A stretch of DNA of 64,000 bases from Bowdeniella nasicola (GCF_900107735.1 NZ_FNQV01000006.1:122290-186289), one strand, 5' to 3'. Shown: positions 45,071 to 54,610, counted from the first letter of the stretch. A program made the numbers and translations. Notes: generated by a model not told the origin, from the sequence alone.

Positions 45071-45845
45071 GCCGATACGGCTCCCCCGGGCGCTGCATTG
45101 CGGCCGACTGCGCGATGATCTCGCCCGGGATCGCGCGCGTGCGCACCCGCCGCTGAGTCACCGCGAGCATGACGTCGCGATACTGCCCGGCGCGGTGCAG
45201 CTGCCCGGCCAGGTCATTGCCCGTCGCGCGATGCGTGAGATCGCATGGCACCTCGATCACGGTCAGGCCAGCGCGCAGCACGTCGATCGTCATCCCGGTC
45301 TCCACGCCCCAACCGCGCGACAGTGGCGTCGCGACCTCATAGGCCTCCCGGCTCAAACACCGCTGACCGGACAGCGGCTGCAGCGGCTGCCAGCCCGTGA
45401 ACTTCTCGATCGCCTTGCGCGCCGCGCCGACGACGAAGCCCCGGCCACCGGCCCCAGCCTGCGGTGGCAGCGCCGCGATCGCCAGATCCGCGCGGCCTTC
45501 CAGCACGGGCGTCACGAGTTCATTGCATTCGACGGCGCTCTCGCCAAGATCCGCATCCAAAAACAGCAGGTGCCGCGGCGGCCGGTTATCAATATCGCGC
45601 ATCGCCACGACGGCGGCGCCCGTCTCCATTGCCGATGCCTTCCCGCGGTTGACAGCATGGCGCACGACGGCGGCGCCAGCATTGCGGGCTACGTGTTGCG
45701 TCTCGTCATCGGATCCGTCATCGACGACGATGACGAGGTCGACCCGTTGGATGGCGCGGGCGGCACGGATCGTCGTAGCAATCGTCTCCGCCTCGTTTTT
45801 TGCAGGAATCACCACGGCTACGCGGCGCGTGGGATCGGAACTCAC
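45039..45845 (-). CDS. Family 2 glycosyltransferase
   Basis: 268 residues. GT-A fold: VAVVIPAKNEAETIATTIRAA, VDLVIVVDDGSDDET, nucleotide/metal site LLFLDADLG (DxD), and RGWGVETGMTIDVLRAGLTVIEVPCDLTHR. Similar in pattern to glycosyltransferases acting on lipid or phosphoglycerate acceptors. No membrane span. Acceptor unknown. Confidence 0.88.
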   Translation of the reverse strand: MSSDPTRRVAVVIPAKNEAETIATTIRAARAIQRVDLVIVVDDGSDDETQHVARNAGAAVVRHAVNRGKASAMETGAAVVAMRDIDNRPPRHLLFLDADLGESAVECNELVTPVLEGRADLAIAALPPQAGAGGRGFVVGAARKAIEKFTGWQPLQPLSGQRCLSREAYEVATPLSRGWGVETGMTIDVLRAGLTVIEVPCDLTHRATGNDLAGQLHRAGQYRDVMLAVTQRRVRTRAIPGEIIAQSAAMQRPGEPYRLNLRGASLPK

Positions 45846-45948
45846 GCCACTAGCCTAGCGGGGTGTGAGCGGTGACGCAGCCGCGAAATGGTGGAATGAT
45901 GGAAATGCTCGACGCTCACTGTCCCCACCAGATCGGAGGCCCGCCGTC

Positions 45949-46482
45949 ATGACGCCTCCCGCCCCGCCGATCGGCGACCGCCACGCCCTGATTGCTTCGC
46001 CGCTCGGCGAGCTCACGGTGATCGCCCGCGACTACCGCCTAGCCGGCCTGTACTACGACGATCACACCCACCGCCCCGATGCTGCCCGCTTCGGTCAGCG
46101 GGTCGAGGCCAGCGCCGATCCGTTCCTGGCCGAGGTCGCCCACCAGCTCGAAGGCTACTTCGCGGGCACGCTCACCCACTTCGATCTGCCGCTGTACCTG
46201 CCCGGCACAACGTTTCGCACCCGCGTGTGGGAACTCCTGCGCCACATCCCTTACGGGGAGCACCGCAGCTACGCCCAGCTCGCCGCCCTTGCCGGAATCC
46301 CCGCCGCCGCCCAGAGTATCGGCCAAGCGGTCGGGGCGAACCCGATCTCGATCATCGTGCCCTGCCACCGCGTGCTCGGCGCCGACGGCTCGCTGACGGG
46401 CTACGCGGGCGGAACCGCGCGCAAACAAGCGCTGCTCGATCTCGAAGCCCCGACGGACCTCACCGCCTCGCGACTGTTCTAG
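45949..46482 (+). CDS. ogt: Methylated-DNA--protein-cysteine methyltransferase
   Basis: Suicide repair enzyme that takes the methyl group from O6-methylguanine. 177 residues. The helix-turn-helix TTFRTRVWELLRHIPYGEHRSYAQLA and active site IIVPCHRVLG are complete. The ATG at 45949 with GGAGG upstream is chosen over an in-frame start at 45865 that lacks such a site. Confidence 0.95.
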   Translation: MTPPAPPIGDRHALIASPLGELTVIARDYRLAGLYYDDHTHRPDAARFGQRVEASADPFLAEVAHQLEGYFAGTLTHFDLPLYLPGTTFRTRVWELLRHIPYGEHRSYAQLAALAGIPAAAQSIGQAVGANPISIIVPCHRVLGADGSLTGYAGGTARKQALLDLEAPTDLTASRLF

Positions 46483-46602
46483 CCGCAGGCGCGAGGCCCG
46501 TCGACGCTCCGCGAGTCCTACAGCCGCCGCCACCTCCGACGCCAACGGGCAACCGGCACTACCCCCCGGCCGGCTGTGGGACGATAGACTACGACGACCA
46601 TT

Positions 46603-46619
46603 GCGCTGAGGTTCAGCGC
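46603..46619. promoter_or_regulatory. Inverted repeat just before the orphan lacI gene
   Basis: GCGCTGA-N3-TCAGCGC, 20 bp before the start codon. Size and position suit an autoregulatory operator for the LacI protein encoded next. Confidence 0.6.
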
Positions 46620-46639
46620 GGAAATTACTGGATTTCGCC

Positions 46640-47671
46640 ATGGCTGCCGATCCACGTCCGACCATCCGAGACATCGCTCGCGAGGCGGGAGTATCGACGA
46701 CGGCTGTCTCCTTCGCGCTCAATAATCGCCCGGGCATTTCCGTCGCGACGCGCGAACGCATCTTGCAATTGGCAGAAGACCTCGGCTGGACGCCCTCAAT
46801 CGCGGCGCGCGCTCTTTCCAGCCAGCGGGCGCGGGCCGTCGGCCTCATCATCGGCCGACCCTTGGGATCCTTCGCGGGCGAGCGGTTCTTCTTCCACTTC
46901 ATGATGGGCGTGGAGCGCGGGCTATCCGCCCACCGCTATTCCTTCGTCTTCCACACCGCCGCAGAAATGTCCGACGAACTCGATACCTACCGCCGCTGGT
47001 GGGCCGAGCGGCGGGTCGACGCCGTCATCGTCGTGGACCTCCTGCAGGACGATCCGCGGCCGGCGCTCCTGGCCGAAAGCGGTATCCCCGCCGTCTTCGC
47101 CGGCGACTTCCCCGGCTACGGCGCGGCCGTGATGAGCGACGAGGAAGCTCTCATGCGGCGCGTCATCGACTATGGGCGTTCCCTCGGAATCGAGTCGATG
47201 GGCTACGTCGCGGGCCCGCAATCGATCGTCCACTCCGACCGACGGCTGCGCGCATTCGCCGAACTCACCACAGCGGCCGGCATCTCCGGCATGGGCGTCG
47301 CCGCCGATGATTACACCGTCGAAGCCGGCCACGACATCGTGCGCCAACTGCACGCGGCCGGGGACCTCCCGCACTTTATCGCCTTCGACAACGAGGTGCT
47401 GTGCCTCGGCGCCACGCGCGAGCTCGTCGCACAGGGCATTCGAGTCCCCGACGACGTGGCCGTCATGAGCTTGGAAGACTCCCAGCTGTGCGAGGTGATG
47501 GTCCCAGCTGTGACCGCGATTCGGCGTGATTCCGCGGAATTCGGCGAGCAGTGTGCGGCGCTTGTGCTGGACCTGCTGGACGGGCGCGCTGAAGCAGGCA
47601 CCTCGGTCGTGTTCGACCCGGCACCCGAGGTCATCGAGCGCGCCTCCACGGCCATCGCCCCTGCCTCCTAG
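46640..47671 (+). CDS. LacI-family transcriptional regulator (orphan)
   Basis: 343 residues. DNA-binding head TIRDIAREAGVSTTAVSFALNNRPGISVATRERILQLAEDLGW, then ligand domain. No sugar genes flank it: ogt lies before and DUF5926 after. It may act on distant genes such as the GPH/GH13 pair, which lack a local regulator. Confidence 0.92.
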   Translation: MAADPRPTIRDIAREAGVSTTAVSFALNNRPGISVATRERILQLAEDLGWTPSIAARALSSQRARAVGLIIGRPLGSFAGERFFFHFMMGVERGLSAHRYSFVFHTAAEMSDELDTYRRWWAERRVDAVIVVDLLQDDPRPALLAESGIPAVFAGDFPGYGAAVMSDEEALMRRVIDYGRSLGIESMGYVAGPQSIVHSDRRLRAFAELTTAAGISGMGVAADDYTVEAGHDIVRQLHAAGDLPHFIAFDNEVLCLGATRELVAQGIRVPDDVAVMSLEDSQLCEVMVPAVTAIRRDSAEFGEQCAALVLDLLDGRAEAGTSVVFDPAPEVIERASTAIAPAS

Positions 47672-47724
47672 CCAGCAGCAACCCGGCTTCCCACTCCCTC
47701 AAAACCGGGCGATCGGAGCCGTTG

Positions 47725-47762
47725 TGGAGAATTAGGGGAAAACACAAACCCCTAACTCTCCA
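47725..47762. terminator. Hairpin after the orphan lacI gene
   Basis: 14-nt arms (47725-47738 and 47749-47762) with one A-C mismatch around a 10-nt A-rich loop. Lies between convergent lacI and DUF5926 genes. No long T-tract. Confidence 0.7.
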
Positions 47763-47831
47763 TAAGCGCACCTATCCCCTCCAGAGAACGTAAACGCCCA
47801 AGCGGGAACGCCCGCCCAGGTGCGGACGCGA

Positions 47832-47874
47832 GCGCGGACACGCTAGCGCAGGCGCGAGCACGCACGCTAGCGCA
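47832..47874. repeat. Intergenic repeat, left copy (inverted partner of 48796-48820)
   Basis: Positions 47832-47856 are the exact 25-bp reverse complement of 48796-48820. The core CGCTAGCGCA at 47841-47850 also recurs at 47865-47874, where the CTA is the stop codon of the DUF5926 gene. Confidence 0.9.
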
Positions 47875-48730
47875 GCGTCACCTCGCGGGAGATGAGGCCG
47901 GAGCGGGCGCTGCGCTGCTCGGGCGTGAGCGGCGCGTCGTCGGCCAGCGCCTTGCCGAGCCGCTCCTCGAACGCGGCGGCGACGGCGTCGAGCTCGTCGG
48001 CCTCGCTGCCCGGGTTGAGCTCCCACACTGGGACGAGCAACCCGCAGGAGCGGAAGAACCCGATGAGGCGGGTGCCGTCCTCCAGCTGCGTCGCGCCGTC
48101 GGTGTGAAGCTTGGCAAGCGCGTCGAGCAAGCTGTATTCGTCCTCCGGGCGCACCCAGCGCAGGTACTCCTTGCCCATGCGGCACCAGAAGGCGGACGCG
48201 ACACCGGCGACGGGCGCGGACGGCACGATGTGCTCCGCTGCCTGCTCGAGGGCCTGGTCGAGCTCGGGCGAACGCTCGGCGCTCGGATCCACCCAGTAGG
48301 CGAAATCGTCGTGCACGGTGAGCTCCCACGCGGCCTCGGGATCGACGATGTCTTGCAGGCGCGGGCCGGGCTCGGGCAGTTCGACGTGACGCAGCGGCGT
48401 GCCGGGGGCGAGCGCGGCGGCGGATTCAATCGCGTGCGCGATATCGCGCGAGGCATCGCCAGAGCGGGTCGCGGCCTGCAGCGCGACGACGACCGTGCCA
48501 TCCTCGCGACGCAGCGCGGGCCACATCTCCGGCAACAGCGTGACGAGCAGAACGGGCACGTCGGCGAGATCGCCGGTGAGCTTCAGGGGCGCGGAGGCCG
48601 ACGGGAGGAGCTCGCGCATCGCGACGAGATCGGTTTCGCCCGCCAGACCCTCAAACGGGCGCTCGACGAACGCGACCTCCTGGCGCTTCGGCTTCGCGGC
48701 GCGGTCCTTCTTACGGTTCTTTTTTCCCAT
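47867..48730 (-). CDS. DUF5926 family protein
   Basis: 287 residues. Basic N-terminus GKKNRKKDRAAKPKRQE, then a globular domain (ELLPSASAPLKLTGDLADVPVLLVTLLPEMWPALRREDG). This family is restricted to actinobacteria and has no known function. The gene is flanked on both sides by copies of the same 25-bp sequence in opposite orientation. Confidence 0.85.
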   Translation of the reverse strand: MGKKNRKKDRAAKPKRQEVAFVERPFEGLAGETDLVAMRELLPSASAPLKLTGDLADVPVLLVTLLPEMWPALRREDGTVVVALQAATRSGDASRDIAHAIESAAALAPGTPLRHVELPEPGPRLQDIVDPEAAWELTVHDDFAYWVDPSAERSPELDQALEQAAEHIVPSAPVAGVASAFWCRMGKEYLRWVRPEDEYSLLDALAKLHTDGATQLEDGTRLIGFFRSCGLLVPVWELNPGSEADELDAVAAAFEERLGKALADDAPLTPEQRSARSGLISREVTLR

Positions 48731-48762
48731 GACGACAAGGATACGTCCTGGCCGCGACTAAG

Positions 48763-48842
48763 GCGCTAACGACTCCGCGCCCGCGCTAACGTCCCCGCGC
48801 CTGCGCTAGCGTGTCCGCGCCTGCGCTAGCGAGTCCGCCCCG
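48763..48842. repeat. 20-bp tandem repeats at the fdhD 3' end
   Basis: Four units of 20 bp start at 48763, 48783, 48803 and 48823, each beginning GCGCTAAC or GCGCTAGC. The fourth unit holds the fdhD stop codon (CTA 48826-48828); the other units repeat the same stop triplet on the minus strand. Positions 48796-48820 are the inverted partner of 47832-47856. Confidence 0.92.
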
Positions 48843-49875
48843 TGTAGACGTTCATGCGGCCCTCGCGCGTAAACCCGGCAAGGAGGATTCCCGCGTCCGC
48901 GGCGAGGTCGATGGCGAGGGAGGATGCCGCGGATACGGCGACGACGGCGCCCAGCCCAGCCATGGCGGCCTTCTGCACGAGTTCGAATGACGCGCGCCCC
49001 GATAGCGCAAGAATGGCAGGGCGATCGTCACTCCCAGCACCGCCAGGTCCGGCTATCCCGCCGCGAGCGCCAGTACCGTCCGTTTCCCCGCGAGCGCCAG
49101 GGGCACCCACGGCCGGCAAGGCACCCGACATCAGCAGCGCACCAATTGCTTTATCGGCGGCGTTGTGGCGCCCGACGTCCTCGCGAATGACGACGGGATG
49201 GCCGCCGCCGGTGAAAATGCCCGCGGCGTGGATGCCGCCGGTGGTGGCGAACGCCGTTTGGCGCTCACGCAGGAGCTCCGGCAGGCGAACGAGCACTTGC
49301 GGGTCAAACCGCGCCTCGCCCGCACTTTCGCTACCATCATCCCGAGCCTCGCCACCCGCTCCGGCGAGCGAATCCCGCCCAGCCATCGCGCCTGCCCCAG
49401 CAAGAGCGGCGGCGCGGCGCGCCATCACCTGCTCGATCGACGTCGTGCCGCAAATCCCGCACGCGCTCGTCGTCGTGAGCAGCCGCCGGCCGGACAGATC
49501 GGGCGGCGCGAGCCCGGGCGCGAGATCCACGTCGACGACGTTAAACGTATTCTCGTTCTGCCCGCATGTCCCGCCGCAGTAACGCACCTGCGCGATATCG
49601 GCGCCGGCGCGAATGAGGCCCTCGGAGTACAGCAGGCCGTGGACGAGCTCGACGTCAGCGCCGGGCGTCCGCATCGTCGTCATCAGCGACTGACCCGCGA
49701 CGCGAATCTCGAGCGGCTCCTCCACGGCGACGGTATCGGCGCGACCGCCAATGATGACCTCGGGCGCACCAGCGTCACCAACCTCGGGCGCACCAGCGAC
49801 ACCGACCTCGGGCGCACCAGCAACACCGCGGACGACGACGCGCGTCATCCGCAATTTGCGCGTAATCCTGCCCAC
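48826..49875 (-). CDS. fdhD: Formate dehydrogenase accessory sulfurtransferase FdhD
   Basis: Transfers sulfur from IscS to the molybdenum cofactor of the neighbouring enzyme. 349 residues, against about 270-280 for the family. Conserved parts: VAVEEPLEIRVAGQSLMTTMRTPGAD, CGICG Cys pair, TGGIHAAGIF and EDVGRHNAADKAIGALL. The extra length comes from Gly/Ala-rich inserts: three 8-residue repeats near the N-terminus (GVAGAPEV, 24-bp DNA units at 49759-49830), one after the CGICG region and one near residue 260. Start GTG 49875 follows GGGGAG. Confidence 0.92.
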   Translation of the reverse strand: MGRITRKLRMTRVVVRGVAGAPEVGVAGAPEVGDAGAPEVIIGGRADTVAVEEPLEIRVAGQSLMTTMRTPGADVELVHGLLYSEGLIRAGADIAQVRYCGGTCGQNENTFNVVDVDLAPGLAPPDLSGRRLLTTTSACGICGTTSIEQVMARRAAALAGAGAMAGRDSLAGAGGEARDDGSESAGEARFDPQVLVRLPELLRERQTAFATTGGIHAAGIFTGGGHPVVIREDVGRHNAADKAIGALLMSGALPAVGAPGARGETDGTGARGGIAGPGGAGSDDRPAILALSGRASFELVQKAAMAGLGAVVAVSAASSLAIDLAADAGILLAGFTREGRMNVYTGRTR

Positions 49876-49883
49876 GGCTCCCC

Positions 49884-52304
49884 TTACGCGCGCGCAGCCG
49901 TGGCGGCCGCCTGTTCCGCGCCGGACGCCGCATATTCCGCGCCGGACGCCGCATACTCCTCGCCGGACGCAACCCCGGCCTGCCCGGCCGCGGGCTCCAG
50001 CCGGATAATGATCGACTTGCTCGTCGGCGTATTGCTCGTCTCGGCCGTCGAATCCAGCGGCACGAGCACGTTCGTCTCCGGGAAGTACGCCGCCGCGCAT
50101 TGCCGCGCGGTGTCATAGGCGACAACGCGGAAGCTGGGCGCGCGCCGCTCGCCATCGGGCGCCACGGAGATCAGGTCGACGATATCGCCATCCGCGACGC
50201 CGAGCTCCGCGCAGTCGGCGGGGTTTACAAAGACGACGCGGCGCCCGCCGCTGATCCCGCGGTAGCGGTCATCGAGCCCGTAGATCGTCGTGTTGTACTG
50301 GTCGTGACTGCGCACCGTTTGCAGGATGAGGTGGCCGGGCGGGCACTGCAGGACCTCGAGCTCGTTGACGCTCAGGTGCGCCTTGCCATCGCTCGTCTCG
50401 AAGCGCCGCTCGCGCGGACCATTCGGCAGCGCGAAACCGCCCGGGGCCGCGATGCGTTCCTCGTAACGCTCAAACCCGGGAACCGTCGCTTCGATGTGGC
50501 GCCGTACGACGCGGTAATCGTCCGCCATGGCCCGCCAGTACGCCTCACCAAAGGCGCGATGCCCGATCTCCGCGACGATGCGCGGCTCGGAGTGCAGGCC
50601 GCGGTGGGCGGTGCGCCGCCCGGTGGAGGCGTGCACCATGCCCATCGAGTCTTCGACGCTCACAGACTGGATCCGGCCCGCCTGGCGGTCCTCGTCCGTG
50701 CGGCCGAGCGTCGGCAAGATGATCGAGGTCGCGCCCGGGTGCAGGTGCGAGCCGTTGAGCTTGGTCGAGACGTGCACCGTGAGGTCCACACGCGCCATCG
50801 CCGCCTCCGTCACGGCCGTATCCGGCGTAGCCCGCACGAAGTTGCCGCCCATCGCCATGAAGAAGCGCACCGCGCCGTCGCGCATCGCGCGGATCGCCTC
50901 GACGGTGTCGTAGCCGTGCTTGCGCGGCGCAGCAAAGCCGAACTCCCGATCGAGCGCCGCAAGGAAATGCTCCGGCGGTTTCTCCCAAATCCCGACGGTG
51001 CGATCGCCCTGAACGTTGGAGTGGCCGCGCACCGGGCAGGCACCCGCGCCGGGCTTGCCCATGTTGCCCGTCAGCAGCAGGAAGTTGACGATCTCGCGGA
51101 TCGTCGGCACCGAGTTTTTGTGCTGCGTCAGCCCCATCGCCCAGCAGACGATCACGCCGTCGGCCTCTTGCACGAGGTCCGCGACGCGGCTGATCGCCTC
51201 GGGCCGCAGTCCCGTCGCCGCGCGCACCTCGTCGTCGGACAGCGCCAACAGGTGCTCGATGGCAGCCTCAGTGCCGGTGCAGTAGGTGGCGAGGAAGTCC
51301 GTATCGAGCGCGTCGCGGCGGATGAGTTCGCGGCTGAGCGCCTGGAAGAACGCGAGATCGCCGTTAACGCGGATGCGCATGTATTCGTCGGCGAGGTCCG
51401 TGCCGCCGCGCAGCATGCCGCGGATCGTTTGCGGGTTTTTGAAGTTCTTCAGCCCCGCTTCCGGCAGCGGGTTGAGCGCGACGATGCGCCCGCCGGCCGC
51501 CTTTTGCTTCTCCAGCGCCGCGAGCATCCGCGGGTGGTTCGTGCCGGGGTTTTGCCCGACGATGATGATGAGGCCCGCGCGGTGGATGTCCTCAAGCGTC
51601 ACCGTGCCCTTGCCGATGCCAATCGTCGTGCCGAGCGCCGCGCCCGAGGACTCGTGGCACATGTTCGAGCAGTCCGGAAGGTTGTTCGTCCCGAGACGCC
51701 GCGCGAGCAGCTGGTACATGAAAGCGGCCTCATTCGACGTTCGCCCCGAGGTGTAAAAGACGGCCTCCTCGGGCTTGATCGCGCCGAGGTGGGCAGCAAT
51801 CTCGTCGTAGGCCTGCTCGTAGCTGATCGGGCGATAGTGCGTATCGCCCGGCGCGAGGCGCATGGGCGTGGTGAGGCGGCCGGCGCGCCCGAGCTCGTAA
51901 TCGGTGAACTCCCGCAGCTCGGCAATCGAATGCTCGGCGAAGAACTCCGGGGTGCAGCGCCGCGCCGTCGTTTCTTCCGCGACGGCTTTCGCGCCGTTTT
52001 CGCAAAACTCGACGATGCCTTCCTCGCCGGGCTTCGGATCGGGCCAGGCGCAGCCCGGGCAGTCCACTCCCCCGGGCTTGTTCAGCGTGATGAGCGGCAG
52101 CAGCGCGCGGTCGCGGATCGCGAAGTCCATCGCGTGGTGGATGCCGCCGAAGCCTGCGGCGGCGCGCTGGCGCGGCCCCACCCGCGGATCGTCATAGGCG
52201 GTTGCGCTCTGCGCCTCGCCGACCTCCCCCGCCTGGCCGGCCTCCCCCGCCTGGCCGGCCTCGCCCGCGTCGCCCGCCTCGCGGGCCCGTCTCGCATCAG
52301 CCAT
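49884..52304 (-). CDS. FdhF/YdeP-family molybdopterin oxidoreductase
   Basis: 806-residue bis-MGD enzyme of the formate dehydrogenase-like YdeP group. Cys motif NKPGGVDCPGCAWPDPKPGEEGIVEFCENGAKAV, then FYTSGRTSNEAAFMYQLLAR, SNMCHESSGAALG and INLVVGQNPGTNHPR-like IIIVGQNPGTNHPRML. C-terminal dinucleotide domain VFVNPADCAELGVADGDIVDL. Both ends carry low-complexity repeats (AGEAGQ near the start, EYAASGAE near the end). ATG 52304 after AAAGGAGCAGCG. Electron partner and substrate unknown; formate or acid-resistance roles have been proposed for relatives. Confidence 0.92.
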   Translation of the reverse strand: MADARRAREAGDAGEAGQAGEAGQAGEVGEAQSATAYDDPRVGPRQRAAAGFGGIHHAMDFAIRDRALLPLITLNKPGGVDCPGCAWPDPKPGEEGIVEFCENGAKAVAEETTARRCTPEFFAEHSIAELREFTDYELGRAGRLTTPMRLAPGDTHYRPISYEQAYDEIAAHLGAIKPEEAVFYTSGRTSNEAAFMYQLLARRLGTNNLPDCSNMCHESSGAALGTTIGIGKGTVTLEDIHRAGLIIIVGQNPGTNHPRMLAALEKQKAAGGRIVALNPLPEAGLKNFKNPQTIRGMLRGGTDLADEYMRIRVNGDLAFFQALSRELIRRDALDTDFLATYCTGTEAAIEHLLALSDDEVRAATGLRPEAISRVADLVQEADGVIVCWAMGLTQHKNSVPTIREIVNFLLLTGNMGKPGAGACPVRGHSNVQGDRTVGIWEKPPEHFLAALDREFGFAAPRKHGYDTVEAIRAMRDGAVRFFMAMGGNFVRATPDTAVTEAAMARVDLTVHVSTKLNGSHLHPGATSIILPTLGRTDEDRQAGRIQSVSVEDSMGMVHASTGRRTAHRGLHSEPRIVAEIGHRAFGEAYWRAMADDYRVVRRHIEATVPGFERYEERIAAPGGFALPNGPRERRFETSDGKAHLSVNELEVLQCPPGHLILQTVRSHDQYNTTIYGLDDRYRGISGGRRVVFVNPADCAELGVADGDIVDLISVAPDGERRAPSFRVVAYDTARQCAAAYFPETNVLVPLDSTAETSNTPTSKSIIIRLEPAAGQAGVASGEEYAASGAEYAASGAEQAAATAARA

Positions 52305-52343
52305 CGCTGCTCCTTTACTCGGCTCCACAATCGGGGGCCCGCG

Positions 52344-52694
52344 CTACAGAATCTCGGGGACCGAGCCGTCCTCGCTCGTGACGGGCAGCCCCGCCTGGTG
52401 CCAGGACGTCATTCCACCGTCGACGTTGTAGGCGTCATAGCCGTTCTGATTCAGCCACGCGGCCGCGCGCCCGGAGCGGCCCCCGGTCCGGCACACGACG
52501 AGCAGATCCTCGTCGGGCAGTTCGTCGATGCGATCGGGCAGATCGCCGAGCGGAATGTGCAGCGCGCCCGGCGCGTGGCCCGCCTCCCACTCCTCGTCCT
52601 CGCGGACATCAAGCAGGACGTAGCCGTCGGGCACCGGATCGGTGACGTCGAGATCAGCGACGGTGATGGTCTGGGGCGTGTGCGGAATAGCCAT
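52344..52694 (-). CDS. Rhodanese-domain sulfurtransferase
   Basis: 116-residue single-domain rhodanese with the active-site loop [16 protein letters not shown] (catalytic Cys). Substrate loop [25 protein letters not shown]. It precedes the molybdopterin enzyme by 39 bp on the same strand, so it may supply or carry sulfur in the FdhD route. Confidence 0.92.
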   Translation of the reverse strand: MAIPHTPQTITVADLDVTDPVPDGYVLLDVREDEEWEAGHAPGALHIPLGDLPDRIDELPDEDLLVVCRTGGRSGRAAAWLNQNGYDAYNVDGGMTSWHQAGLPVTSEDGSVPEIL

Positions 52695-52782
52695 GGGTCA
52701 ATGGTGGCACGTATGGGCAATTTTGGCCCGCACAGCGGCGAAGCACCGCGCGAAAGCGCGCCCGGGCGGGGACAATGGAGGC

Positions 52783-54483
52783 ATGCATGAACGAGCCGGC
52801 CAGGTGGCACGCGAAGAAGATCTGATCGACGTCGACGCCCTCATCGCGGCGTACTACGACAAGGAACCCGATCCGGATAATCCGGACCAGCAGGTGGTGT
52901 TTGGGACGTCCGGGCACCGCGGCTCCGCCTTCGATACGGCCTTTAATGAGGCGCATATCGTGGCGACGACGGCCGCGATCGTGGAGTATCGCCGCAGCCA
53001 GGGCACCGACGGCCCGCTGTTTATCGGGCGTGACACGCACGCGCTGTCCAAGCCCGCCTTCGACTCCGCGCTCGAGGTGCTGGCCGCCGCCGGCGTCGAG
53101 GTGCGAATCGACGCGAGCGACGGGTACACGCCCACCCCCGCGGTCTCGCTCGCGATCCTGCAAGCCAACGGCGCGGGCTCTCGCGCGGGCGCGGGTGCGG
53201 GCGCGAACTCCAGCACCGGGCTGCGCCGCACGGGCCCCGGGCTCGCCGACGGCATCGTCATCACCCCGAGCCACAACCCGCCGCGCGACGGCGGCTTCAA
53301 GTACAACCCGCCGCACGGTGGCCCCGCAGATTCGGACGCCACGAGCTGGATCGCCCGCCGCGCCAACGAGCTGCTGCGCACCGGCTGGCGCGAGATCGCC
53401 CGCCTGCCGCTGAAGGAGGCGCTCGCCGCCGAAACCACCACGCGCTTCGACTTCCTTGCCACCTACGTCGAGGAACTGAAGAACGTCCTGGATCTCGACG
53501 TCATCCGCGACGCCGGCGTGCGCATCGGCGCGGACCCGCTCGGCGGCGCCTCCGTCGAGTACTGGGGCGCCATCGCCGAGCGCTACGGCCTGAACCTCAC
53601 CGTCGTCAATCCCAAGGTCGATCCGCGCTGGTCCTTCATGACGCTCGATTGGGACGGCAAAATCCGGATGGATTGCTCCTCGCCGTACGCGATGGCCTCG
53701 CTGCGGGAGAAAATGAGTGGCGATGCCCCCTTCGATATCGCGACGGGCAACGACGCGGATTCCGACCGGCACGGCATCGTCACCCGCGACGGCGGCCTCA
53801 TGAACCCCAACCACTTCCTCGCCGTCGCCATCTCCTACCTCTACACGCATCGCGACGGCTGGCGCGCGGACGCGGGCGTCGGCAAGACCCTCGTGTCTTC
53901 CTCGCTGATCGACCGCGTCACGGCGGATCTCGGCCGGCGCCTCGTCGAGGTACCCGTCGGCTTTAAGTACTTCGTGCCCGGGCTGATCGACGGCTCGATC
54001 GGGTTCGGCGGCGAGGAGAGCGCGGGTGCCTCGTTCCTGCGCAAGGACGGCACGGTCTGGACGACGGACAAGGACGGCATCATCCTCGCCCTGCTCGCCG
54101 CCGAGATCATGGCGCGCACCGCGAAGAGCCCCTCCGAGCTCCACCGCGAGCTGACGGAACGCTTCGGCGAGTCCGTCTATGCGCGGATCGACGCACCGGC
54201 AAACCGCGAGCAGAAGGCCAAACTCGCGGCGCTCAGCCCCGAGGACGTCACGAGCACCGAGCTCGCGGGCGATCCGATCACCGCGAAACTCGTGCGCGCG
54301 CCCGGCAACGACGCGCCGATCGGCGGCCTGAAGGTCACGACCGACAACGCCTGGTTCGCGGCGCGACCCTCGGGCACGGAGGACGTCTACAAGATCTACG
54401 CCGAGTCCTTCCGCGGTGAACAGCACCTTCAGCAGGTGCAGGCCGACGCGAAACAGGTCGTCGACGAGGCCCTCGGCAGCTAG
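52783..54483 (+). CDS. pgm: Phosphoglucomutase (alpha-D-glucose phosphate-specific)
   Basis: Interconverts glucose 1- and 6-phosphate. 566 residues. Motifs: [21 protein letters not shown], phosphoserine loop [19 protein letters not shown], metal loop [12 protein letters not shown], sugar loop [23 protein letters not shown], and phosphate loop [16 protein letters not shown] Gly/Ala insert ([20 protein letters not shown]) lies just before the phosphoserine loop. The GGAGG site is only one base from this ATG, so the start is less certain, but the N-terminus [20 protein letters not shown] matches the family. Confidence 0.96.
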   Translation: MHERAGQVAREEDLIDVDALIAAYYDKEPDPDNPDQQVVFGTSGHRGSAFDTAFNEAHIVATTAAIVEYRRSQGTDGPLFIGRDTHALSKPAFDSALEVLAAAGVEVRIDASDGYTPTPAVSLAILQANGAGSRAGAGAGANSSTGLRRTGPGLADGIVITPSHNPPRDGGFKYNPPHGGPADSDATSWIARRANELLRTGWREIARLPLKEALAAETTTRFDFLATYVEELKNVLDLDVIRDAGVRIGADPLGGASVEYWGAIAERYGLNLTVVNPKVDPRWSFMTLDWDGKIRMDCSSPYAMASLREKMSGDAPFDIATGNDADSDRHGIVTRDGGLMNPNHFLAVAISYLYTHRDGWRADAGVGKTLVSSSLIDRVTADLGRRLVEVPVGFKYFVPGLIDGSIGFGGEESAGASFLRKDGTVWTTDKDGIILALLAAEIMARTAKSPSELHRELTERFGESVYARIDAPANREQKAKLAALSPEDVTSTELAGDPITAKLVRAPGNDAPIGGLKVTTDNAWFAARPSGTEDVYKIYAESFRGEQHLQQVQADAKQVVDEALGS

Positions 54484-54552
54484 CCGCTGAGCTTCCGGCC
54501 GCGCGGCTCCCACCTCCGAGCCGCGCGGCTCGAACGACCGGGCCGCCCGCCG

Positions 54553-54610
54553 CCCGTCGCCCGTCGCCCGCCGTCAGCCGTCGCCGCCAGCCGTCAGCCG
54601 TCGCCGCCAG
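54553..54610. repeat. Short tandem repeats after pgm
   Basis: Two exact 20-bp units (CCGTCAGCCGTCGCCGCCAG) at 54571-54590 and 54591-54610, preceded by short CCCGTCG repeats from about 54553. The 215-bp gap between pgm and the MFS gene holds no other feature. Confidence 0.9.

Noticed and set aside
52654..54513. 619-codon frame antisense to phosphoglucomutase
   Set aside because: Arg/Gly/Val-rich product typical of a GC-driven shadow; the plus-strand gene is certain.
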